A stretch of DNA of 64,000 nt, from positions 97,604-161,603 of the forward strand of contig CANQKH010000001.1 in assembly GCA_947624415.1 (NCBI GenBank), given 5' to 3'. The notes beneath the pieces are model-generated. The model worked only from the letters and a program-made list of their open reading frames with translations, was not told the DNA's origin and did no database searches. Position 1 is the stretch's first letter, and every line of letters starts with the position of its first letter. This document shows, piece after piece, positions 7,516-15,742 of this stretch. This stretch comes from an uncultured Clostridia bacterium. GTDB lineage: Bacteria; Bacillota; Clostridia; Christensenellales; UBA1242. Made by a program: the position numbers and the translations under genes.

Positions 7516-10254
7516 ATGAATGAGGGCACAAGATATCTAAGATGTAAGAATTGCGAAGGAGAAATGGATGTTCGTGAGGCAAAAAATGGGGTGTTAACCT
7601 GCCCATATTGCCGCACGATTGTTGTTTTGCCCCGTGAAGATTCATCGCATGAAACTAAGGCCTATTTAAACAGCGGTAATCAAAATCTCGAACTTGGAAG
7701 ATTTGATGAGGCATATATAATGTTTGGCAAGGCGGTTGAAGAGAATGCTCAAGAGCCAGAGGGTTATTTTGGGATGGCACTTGCGAAAGCAAAAATTCAA
7801 TATTTAAAGGATTTGGTCAACAATAGACTTCAACCTATTTGCTTTGAAATTACAAGCAGTAAATTTACTGATGATAAAAATTATCAAAAAGCCATAGAAC
7901 TTTCCAATCCCGACCAAAAGCAAATTTACAGCGAAAAGGGAGAGGAAATAGACAATATAAAAAGCAAGTTTTTTGAACTTAAAAAAAATGGTGTTGAATA
8001 TGACACATTCATTTGCTGTAAGGTTACAAATGAGGATGGTGGAAACACTCAGGACAGCATGAACGCCCTAAAAATTTATCACGAACTTAAAGATGCAGGA
8101 TACAAACCTTTTTATTCGGAAGAGGTGTTAAAAAATTTCGTTGGTGATGATTATGAGGCAAACATTCTTTACGCTCTTTATTCTTGTGGAAGCATGATTG
8201 TTGTTTGCAGCAATGAGGAATATCTGCAAACAAAATGGGTTAAAAATGAGTATACCCGTTTTATAACTTTGCTTGAAGAGAAAGAAAAACAGCGTGGCAG
8301 TATTGCTTTTGTTTATAATGGCAAGCCTATTGAGGAATTTCCTGGCATTCAAGGCAAGGTGCAGGGGATAGATTTTTCAAAATTTAATGCTTTAAACCAA
8401 ATTGTGGCGTTTGTCGAAAAATTTGCAGGTTCAAACAGATTTCTTGATTTTCAACGTAAGGAATATGAAAAAAACAGCGTTCAAAAGAAAAGGACTATAA
8501 AAAGAGAAATACAAAAACGTAATTTAAGCGTTTCGGTAAGCGAGGCAGTTTCAATTTCCGATGAGGCAAAATTAAGAAATGCTCAAATTCTTTTGGAGAA
8601 GGGCGACTTTGACAATGTTTGTAATTTTTGCAATGAAATACTCATGAGCAATAAGTTTTATGGCAAGGCATATTGGACTTTATTTTTGGCACAAAACAAG
8701 TGTAAAAGCGATGAGGAGTTTATAAAATCAACAGCACCTGTAAATAATTTTGAAGATTTTGAAAAGGCAATATCTGCAAGTAGCGATAAAAACGACAGAG
8801 AAAAATATTATAATTGCCTCAAACAACGTGTTTTGGAGAATGGCAACAAGACCGATTTTGAAGAATATATTGCCCTACCTGAGGTTGAAGATAAAGACCT
8901 TTCGGCGGCAATAGACAAAGTTTATAATGTTTCAAAAGAAAATAGAGACAAAGAACTTTTTGATAAGGCAATTTCTGTTGAAAAACATACAAACAGATAC
9001 ATAAAAATGAATTATGGCTTTTTGAAAGGGTTGCCAATTGAGGAAAGAAAGCCATATTTTGAAAATATATTAAATGTAGACGAGGCAAATCCCGAAGCCT
9101 TGTATGAAAACTTTAATTTACAAAACAATCTTTTAAGCGATGAGGCAATATTCAACTTTTATAGTGATAAACAAAATCATGAAATAATAGAAAACACTCT
9201 TTTTACTTATGGCTTTAATAAGTTTGCCTGCGACGACCTTGACAGAATTGTGCAAAATGGGGGAGATTCCCAAAAGGGTTGTAATATATATGACCTTATT
9301 TTGAGTATGGTTCCAAAGGGAAAAAACAAAATATTTTCATTTTATTTGGGTCAGGCGATAGCCTTTCTCTTTGCGGGAGAAAAGAAAAATGGGCAATTTT
9401 TTGTAGATTTCGAGGCACTTGAAAAATATAATAATGCTTTGATTTCCACAGATAAGTATAATGCAAACTGCTATGTAAATAGGGTGCTTATTGAAAATAA
9501 GATAAAAAATCCGCTCGAACTTATGGATTGCAAATCTCTTTATGATTATGATGATTTCCGCCTTGCAGTCAACACATTTGCTGAGCGTTACCCAAATAAG
9601 ACAAATTTATTTATGCAATTTGACGATGAACTAAAAGAAATTAAAACCATGCTTTCCACTCCAAAAATAAAACAATACGTGCTTGACAATTATGTGCCAA
9701 AAATGGAATGGCTCAGCGGAAAGGCAAAAGCAGATATTGTAGAATTGCTTGATGGCAAAATGCAAAAGAGCGTGGGTAGTGTTCTGCAAAAAAATGAATG
9801 CAAAGAATTGAAGGAACTTTGCACTTTGCAAAAAGATGTTACAAATGATGAAGATTTTGTAATGGCGAGAGATATTGCAAACGTGCTTTCAAGTAAGAAC
9901 CTTATAAAAAAGGCAGATAAAAATGATTTAACTTCAAAGCCTGGGAAGGCAGAACTTACAAAGAATGAAGAAAAATCATCTGTTGACACTCCAGATGACA
10001 GACCTCAAAATGAAGAAAAAGATGACAAAACTGATGAGCCACAAGAGGAAATGGGACTGGCAGAGGAATTAAACTCACTAAGTGAACAACAGCCACAGGC
10101 GGCAAAGAGCAATTATGAAGCATACAGAAAAGAGGAACGCCAAAGAATAAGAAAATCATCAATAAAAACTATATTGTGGACACTCTATGCACTAGGAATA
10201 TTTTTTACAGTTGGAATACTTTTGATTTTTGCTCTCACGCGATTTGTGGGTTAA
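7516..10254 (+). CDS. Zinc-ribbon/TPR/TIR-domain protein with C-terminal transmembrane helix
   Basis: CKNCEGEMDVREAKNGVLTCPYC ribbon; TIR core YDTFICCKVTNEDGGNTQDSMNALKIYHELKDAGYKPFYSEEVLKNFVGDDYEANILYALYSCGSMIVVCSNEEYLQTKWVKNEYTRF; C-terminal KTILWTLYALGIFFTVGILLIFALTRFVG TM; ATG 7516 preferred over GTG 7510. Confidence 0.85.
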   Translation: MNEGTRYLRCKNCEGEMDVREAKNGVLTCPYCRTIVVLPREDSSHETKAYLNSGNQNLELGRFDEAYIMFGKAVEENAQEPEGYFGMALAKAKIQYLKDLVNNRLQPICFEITSSKFTDDKNYQKAIELSNPDQKQIYSEKGEEIDNIKSKFFELKKNGVEYDTFICCKVTNEDGGNTQDSMNALKIYHELKDAGYKPFYSEEVLKNFVGDDYEANILYALYSCGSMIVVCSNEEYLQTKWVKNEYTRFITLLEEKEKQRGSIAFVYNGKPIEEFPGIQGKVQGIDFSKFNALNQIVAFVEKFAGSNRFLDFQRKEYEKNSVQKKRTIKREIQKRNLSVSVSEAVSISDEAKLRNAQILLEKGDFDNVCNFCNEILMSNKFYGKAYWTLFLAQNKCKSDEEFIKSTAPVNNFEDFEKAISASSDKNDREKYYNCLKQRVLENGNKTDFEEYIALPEVEDKDLSAAIDKVYNVSKENRDKELFDKAISVEKHTNRYIKMNYGFLKGLPIEERKPYFENILNVDEANPEALYENFNLQNNLLSDEAIFNFYSDKQNHEIIENTLFTYGFNKFACDDLDRIVQNGGDSQKGCNIYDLILSMVPKGKNKIFSFYLGQAIAFLFAGEKKNGQFFVDFEALEKYNNALISTDKYNANCYVNRVLIENKIKNPLELMDCKSLYDYDDFRLAVNTFAERYPNKTNLFMQFDDELKEIKTMLSTPKIKQYVLDNYVPKMEWLSGKAKADIVELLDGKMQKSVGSVLQKNECKELKELCTLQKDVTNDEDFVMARDIANVLSSKNLIKKADKNDLTSKPGKAELTKNEEKSSVDTPDDRPQNEEKDDKTDEPQEEMGLAEELNSLSEQQPQAAKSNYEAYRKEERQRIRKSSIKTILWTLYALGIFFTVGILLIFALTRFVG

Positions 10255-10282
10255 AATTGTAAAGGATTGGTCTAAAAATAAA

Positions 10283-10316
10283 AAAAAGGTTGATATTTTG
10301 AATCAACCTTTTTTGT
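10283..10316 (+). terminator. Rho-independent terminator of the TIR operon
   Basis: AAGGTTGATattttgaATCAACCTT followed by T-run. Confidence 0.85.
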
Positions 10317-10335
10317 TGTAAAACCCCTAGATATC

Positions 10336-10360
10336 TGAACTGCACGCCAAAAGTTAGACA
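10336..10360. mobile_element. Solo terminal-inverted-repeat-like remnant of an IS3/IS150-type element
   Basis: tgaactgcacgccaaaagttagaca resembles IS150-group ends; no transposase ORF nearby. Confidence 0.4.
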
Positions 10361-10394
10361 ACTGAGGAGGTTCACCTCAAAGGGATCAAGTTTA

Positions 10395-10886
10395 TTATAT
10401 ATTTTGTTTAAATTTTATAAAATCTTGATAAGGATCTATGTGATAAAAGAAAAAGGTGCCGTCTTTTATCATGCTTTCAATTTCTGATTTTGTAAACCAT
10501 CTAACATCTTGGACTTCGCCGTCTTCAAATTTAACATCCTTAATATCTAAATCTTTTTTTAAATAATAGTAGTCAACAAAATCATCTTCTGTTTTTATTG
10601 TTTTAAATAGAGTAAGTTCGTCTTGATTTACGTCAATTCCTATTTCCTCTTTAATTTCGGTGCACATACCAATTTTGCTTGTCTCTCCAGATTTTGGATG
10701 TCCGCCTGTTGTCGCCCATGCACCACCTTTTTCTTTTGAACGTTGTTGTAAGAGAATTTCACCTTTTGAATTCTCAATAAAAACCATTACGGTTATGTAA
10801 TATCTACCAGCAGGGACAGGGGCGTTTTTTGCAATTTTTTCACCTGTCAAATTACGATTTTCATCATATAAATCTCTATATTCCAT
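10395..10886 (-). CDS. Nudix hydrolase
   Basis: GHPKSGETSKIGMCTEIKEEIGID Nudix box (variant), ILLQQRSKEKGGAWATTGG. Confidence 0.9.
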   Translation of the reverse strand: MEYRDLYDENRNLTGEKIAKNAPVPAGRYYITVMVFIENSKGEILLQQRSKEKGGAWATTGGHPKSGETSKIGMCTEIKEEIGIDVNQDELTLFKTIKTEDDFVDYYYLKKDLDIKDVKFEDGEVQDVRWFTKSEIESMIKDGTFFFYHIDPYQDFIKFKQNI

Positions 10887-11075
10887 TTAATTCCTCCATA
10901 TACTTGATTATATTATTTTTTTACTTATTTGTCAATTCATTATTGCTTCAAAATAATAAATAAACTATATCTCAACAAATTTTTATTATCTTTAACAGCA
11001 GGCGATTTTAATTTTACTGCTTAAACAAAACAGAAAAACAATTCGATTTTTGAAATAAGTATAAAGTAATATTTT

Positions 11076-13181
11076 TTAGAGCATATCTTCATATTTGTGT
11101 AGTATTTTCTCAGTAGCGGGTGGGACTAATTTTTTTATAAGTGTCCAGTCTTTTCTTTTTAATGCATTTCTAACAGTTTTCGCACTATAAGGAATGCCGT
11201 CCTCGTTTTCGAACCGAGGGATTTCGGTTGACTTTATACCATATTTTGGTAAATATTTTGCACTATCCTCATTCATTTTTTGAGTAAATTTATCAACAGG
11301 CTCACTTCCTAAGAATCTTTCTTTTATATTTAATGCTGGTTTAATTACAGTCCCTATAAAATCTATAAAACCCAAGGTGTTCCCACACACATCTGGATTA
11401 TCATCTCTTTCAAAATAACCCGGTAAAAAAAGGGTGCGAGGTATAATATCTGTTCTATCTTTTATAACTGTTACATTTGTCAAGTTTTTACATGATTCGA
11501 CAGCCATCTCATAAACATCATCTGGTGCAAACATTCCATCATTTAGCGCTAACATTGCAAAAACGTGGTCTGAGTGTTTAGAGGCATATTCCACTAATTT
11601 ATAATGTCCAAGAGTAAATGGATTGGCGTGCATTAATACAATTGAGCAATAATCTTTTTCGACTTTAAATTGTCGTAAATAGTCTTGATATAGTTTTATT
11701 TGGTTTTCTAATGAATTTATTTGATTTTTAAATTCATTTTCTAATTGAACCTTTATTTTTTGTGTAGAATTTCCTTTCATAATCAATTGATTCTTTATTT
11801 TTGAATATATAAATTTGGCCAATAATTCCATGCAAATATGATTGCAGTGCATAGGTTCATCAAGAAAATAATCGTGAATTGTCAATGAATTAAAAAATTG
11901 TTCAAGCGAAAAAATGTTAGAAACATTATAGAATTCTAACTGTTTTTGTTCTTCTTCAAGCAGAAGAAAGATTATTTTATCGTCATCAGTCAAATGAAGA
12001 GTTCTCAAAATACGCAAACTTTCATATATAGAGAGATTTCTTGCACCATAATTATACATTTCATAGTCTTGTTTGTTTTCATTTATCAACCGCTGCATTG
12101 AACTTGCTAGAGTATGTTGATCGTCGACGGTTGCACCATAAACAGTGCATGCTCCAAACATACAAATACAATGTTTGTAATACATTGTTTTATCGGTAGT
12201 AAAACGGATGCCATTAAATGCTCTACACAAAGGGTTTTTTGAGTCAACAAGTGAGCATACGCCATTTTTAAACTCAAGTCCTGATAATTCATTTCGTGAT
12301 TTAATAAAATCTTCTGAATACATAGTTCCAAATACTTTTTTTACTAATTTTTCTATTTCTGGATTATCCATGTGATTATAGTAATATCGATAATGATGGT
12401 CAAAGGATATTCGATATTGCTCTTGAAGTGAAAGGTTTGTAAATTTATCTGTATTAGGAAAAACAAAGTAAAAAGCCTGATTGCTTAACTTGGAATGAAC
12501 ATAAAAGTAAAGTTCTGCTTGGTTACATAATTCATAGAGTGTGGTAAAAGCGGCAACGTAATGATTCGATAAGCATTGAAATGAAGTTATGCCATGTTTT
12601 AGTTTTTCTAAATGTGAATTAGTATCTATTATAAGTGAATTTTCTTCTAATGTTGATTGTAAAAATGTTTGCAAAGAATCATCGATAATTTGTAATTTTG
12701 TGTCTTTTAAATAAGATTTAGTATATTCATAGATATTTTTTGCAAAATCGCCACAAAAAAATATTTTCGAATATTTTTTATATTTTAAATAATCTGAAAT
12801 AATAGTATTTTGACTATAAAGTGTATTCCAACGCTCAAGCGACATCGAAAACAAACTGGTGATTTTTTCGATAATCTCACATTCTCCGACAAGTTTATTA
12901 TCTTTTATAATAGGGAGTCTAGATAGTTGTTTTCCTATCGCAATGTTTGCGAATTCATTAATTTTTTCCATATCATTTATAACAGGATAAGAAGTATCAA
13001 TGAAGTTTTCTGATAAGACTGAGTTCTTATTGATAATGCCCCAATAATTATCATTTTTAGTGATAAAAAATATTAAAGAAGGATCTTGAAAAATTTCTTT
13101 GGTTAATTCAAAAATGTTGATTTGTGATAATTGAATAACCCTATTTTTTATTTGATTGTATTCATTTATTTTAAAGTTCAT
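11076..13181 (-). CDS. Multidomain protein: unknown N-terminus, SGNH-like middle, C-terminal citrate-lyase-ligase (CitC)-type nucleotidyltransferase
   Basis: C-terminal IVLMHANPFTLGHYKLVEYASKHSDHVFAML... FLGSEPVDKFTQKMNED...IPYSAKTVRNALKRKDWTLIKKLVPPATEKIL matches CitC family; start reset to MNFKINEYN after GGGAG. Confidence 0.8.
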   Translation of the reverse strand: MNFKINEYNQIKNRVIQLSQINIFELTKEIFQDPSLIFFITKNDNYWGIINKNSVLSENFIDTSYPVINDMEKINEFANIAIGKQLSRLPIIKDNKLVGECEIIEKITSLFSMSLERWNTLYSQNTIISDYLKYKKYSKIFFCGDFAKNIYEYTKSYLKDTKLQIIDDSLQTFLQSTLEENSLIIDTNSHLEKLKHGITSFQCLSNHYVAAFTTLYELCNQAELYFYVHSKLSNQAFYFVFPNTDKFTNLSLQEQYRISFDHHYRYYYNHMDNPEIEKLVKKVFGTMYSEDFIKSRNELSGLEFKNGVCSLVDSKNPLCRAFNGIRFTTDKTMYYKHCICMFGACTVYGATVDDQHTLASSMQRLINENKQDYEMYNYGARNLSIYESLRILRTLHLTDDDKIIFLLLEEEQKQLEFYNVSNIFSLEQFFNSLTIHDYFLDEPMHCNHICMELLAKFIYSKIKNQLIMKGNSTQKIKVQLENEFKNQINSLENQIKLYQDYLRQFKVEKDYCSIVLMHANPFTLGHYKLVEYASKHSDHVFAMLALNDGMFAPDDVYEMAVESCKNLTNVTVIKDRTDIIPRTLFLPGYFERDDNPDVCGNTLGFIDFIGTVIKPALNIKERFLGSEPVDKFTQKMNEDSAKYLPKYGIKSTEIPRFENEDGIPYSAKTVRNALKRKDWTLIKKLVPPATEKILHKYEDML

Positions 13182-13285
13182 TGTTTTTCTCCCAATAGTT
13201 ATAATATATCTTTTAAGACCAAAAAGCAAATAAATATTGACTTTTAAATCAAAAAGTGATATAAAAATAAAAGAAGGTATAATTT

Positions 13286-13789
13286 ATGAGCGAATCAAAT
13301 TTTAATTGTTATGGAGTCCTTTGGAATAAGGAATTTAAGTTTGCCGGTGAGTTTCTAAGGGATATAAACAAAAATTATTGTGTAAAAAAAATATTTGAAC
13401 TTGATATAAGTACATATGTTTATACATTTTTAAAAGATATTTATCCTCCTGAGTTGCCTGAAGTGTATGTTAAGTTTAAAGAGAATTGTTTAAATAAAAT
13501 AAATTGTAAGAAAGTTCTTGTGTTTACGTTTGACATACCAAATCCTTCATTTAAATTTAATTCTGAAGAAGGACAGATGTACTGCTTACAATCAAAAAAT
13601 TTAAAACGTAATCTGCGTTATAAGTATATACCTGTTATGAACAATTATGTGGAAGATAATTTATCACATTTTGCGGATAATCCATATGAAAGTAAACTTG
13701 TTAAAAGTGCAATCGAAAAACATAAAGAATTATTAAAAGATGTTACAAATGACTATTTAATTGAACCGGAGGATGAGATGGGTGAATAG
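13286..13789 (+). CDS. Hypothetical protein
   Basis: ORF in the 13.3-17.5 kb operon; no recognised motif. Confidence 0.65.
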   Translation: MSESNFNCYGVLWNKEFKFAGEFLRDINKNYCVKKIFELDISTYVYTFLKDIYPPELPEVYVKFKENCLNKINCKKVLVFTFDIPNPSFKFNSEEGQMYCLQSKNLKRNLRYKYIPVMNNYVEDNLSHFADNPYESKLVKSAIEKHKELLKDVTNDYLIEPEDEMGE

Positions 13790-14696
13790 TTTTATAGAGA
13801 TGAATGCTCAAAAATTTTTAGACAAAATAGAAGATAAATGTTTGATTGTATGCACCAATTCATCAATAAAAAATTTGAGTTTAGTAAAGGCCAATTTTAT
13901 TATATGTAATGCCTTTCAATTTGAAAAAAAGACGAAAGATATTATAAATTTTGCGTCTTCTATAGAATTTGATAGAGTGATTGGAGTTGGTGGCGGAACA
14001 GCTATAGATACAGCCAAATATATTGCTTACGTTTTAAATAAGCCAATAGATGCAATTATAACCATGTTATCTACAAATGTTTATGCGACAAATAAGGCTT
14101 GCTTGATAGAAGATGTTGAGAAGGTAACACTACAAGCAAAAACGCCAGATCACGTTGTGTTTGATGAGGACTTGATCAAAAAAGCAGGGATTTATAATAT
14201 GTGGGGATTATTTGATGTTCTTTCAATACACACTGCTTTGTGGGATTGGAAGATTGCAGATGCCTATGGTGTAGAAAAAATAAATAAATATTATAACAGA
14301 GCAAAACATTTACTTGAGTATACTATAAATTTCATTTTGAAAAATTATAAAATGCTAGATAAAAATTTAAAGGAAGAATATCACTTAATTGCAGAATCAG
14401 GCGAGATAACAAATCTTTATGGTTCAGGTAGGCCAGAAAGCGGTTCTGAACATATTTTTGCTAAGGAAATAGAAAAAAGAATATTAAATATACCTCATGG
14501 GCTAGCAGTAATAAATGGAATACACGAAATGTCAATTATTCAAAACAATGTTGACGAGAATATAGAGAAAATAATCGAATTAATAGAGTTAGACAAAATT
14601 AATAAGCAATATAACATTGACAAAAAAATGATAAAAGAAATAAAAGAAAATTTAAAACCAAGGAAAGACCGATTTACAGTAATAGATACTTTATAA
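13782..14696 (+). CDS. Glycerol-1-phosphate dehydrogenase/AraM-like (iron-containing alcohol dehydrogenase superfamily)
   Basis: VIGVGGGTAIDTAKYIAY, ITMLSTNVYATNKA, NIPHGLAVINGIHEM metal-site His region; likely GTG start at 13782 after GGAGG. Confidence 0.75.
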   Translation: MNSFIEMNAQKFLDKIEDKCLIVCTNSSIKNLSLVKANFIICNAFQFEKKTKDIINFASSIEFDRVIGVGGGTAIDTAKYIAYVLNKPIDAIITMLSTNVYATNKACLIEDVEKVTLQAKTPDHVVFDEDLIKKAGIYNMWGLFDVLSIHTALWDWKIADAYGVEKINKYYNRAKHLLEYTINFILKNYKMLDKNLKEEYHLIAESGEITNLYGSGRPESGSEHIFAKEIEKRILNIPHGLAVINGIHEMSIIQNNVDENIEKIIELIELDKINKQYNIDKKMIKEIKENLKPRKDRFTVIDTL

Positions 14697-15742
14697 TGGA
14701 GGTTGCTATTTTAATAATAAACGAATTTTTTAAAAGAAATATAGAAGCTGTTTCAAACGAAATGGAATATGTAAAGCAGACATTTAATGGGAAAATAGTT
14801 GCCAAGGGCTTTATGAAACAAAAGCCAATGCAAAAAAAAGATATACAAGATAACATTTTCATTTATAGCAAAAATATCTACGAGAAAGAACTAGACAAAA
14901 CACTTCAAGAGGAGAAGATAAAATCAATTTTTATATTTGAGGAAGAATCGAACGCAAATCGATTAAAAATAATTAATTCATATAATGCTAAAGTTTATGT
15001 TATGCTTTATAGAAAGCCAACAAGGGAATATATAGAGGAGCAGTTAAAAAAATATAAAAAATTGCAAAAGATTTTTATTGAAGTAGAGGAATTTAAAAAA
15101 ATATTACAAGATAGTGGTTTAGACGAGTGGAAAATTGTGTATTTACCCACCCCAGCAAAAATTCCCATGCATGAAAACATAAAAATTTATAACCCTGAAA
15201 AAGTTCAATTACTTTTTGCGAGTTGGAACAACCTTGACGGAGGCGACACAACTGAGGTGAGGGGATTAAACTATATTGTAGCAAAAATGAAACAAGATAT
15301 GAGGCTATATCTTAATGTTATTCTAAGAGACAATAAAACTGAAAAGTTTATTGAGTTTATTAATAAAAATTCTGTTCAGGACAGAGTAAGGTTTATATCA
15401 GTAAAAAATGAAAATGATTTAATTGAAGCTTATGACAGTTGCGATTTTGTTATATATTTTCTTCAAAGACAAATTATTAAAGATGTTCCAAATTCATTAG
15501 TAGATGGATTGAGTAGGGGCAAACCTGTGCTTATGACTGACGTTTTGGATTTATCAAAAGATGTTAGCAAATATAATATTGGTAAGGTATATCGTGTCGG
15601 TGAAGATGCGGATTTTTACTTTGATGAAAATATATATCAAAAGATGAGTATAAACGCATTTAACTATGCAAAAAAGCACACACAAGAAAATTTCAAGAAG
15701 ATATTATTAAGGGAGATTAATGATGAGGTGGGCAATATTTAG
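14696..15742 (+). CDS. Glycosyltransferase-like protein (GT4-type C-terminus)
   Basis: QLLFASWNNLDGGDTTEVRGLNYIVAKMK..., LVDGLSRGKPVLMTDVLDLSKDVSKYNIGKVY. Confidence 0.55.
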   Translation: MEVAILIINEFFKRNIEAVSNEMEYVKQTFNGKIVAKGFMKQKPMQKKDIQDNIFIYSKNIYEKELDKTLQEEKIKSIFIFEEESNANRLKIINSYNAKVYVMLYRKPTREYIEEQLKKYKKLQKIFIEVEEFKKILQDSGLDEWKIVYLPTPAKIPMHENIKIYNPEKVQLLFASWNNLDGGDTTEVRGLNYIVAKMKQDMRLYLNVILRDNKTEKFIEFINKNSVQDRVRFISVKNENDLIEAYDSCDFVIYFLQRQIIKDVPNSLVDGLSRGKPVLMTDVLDLSKDVSKYNIGKVYRVGEDADFYFDENIYQKMSINAFNYAKKHTQENFKKILLREINDEVGNI

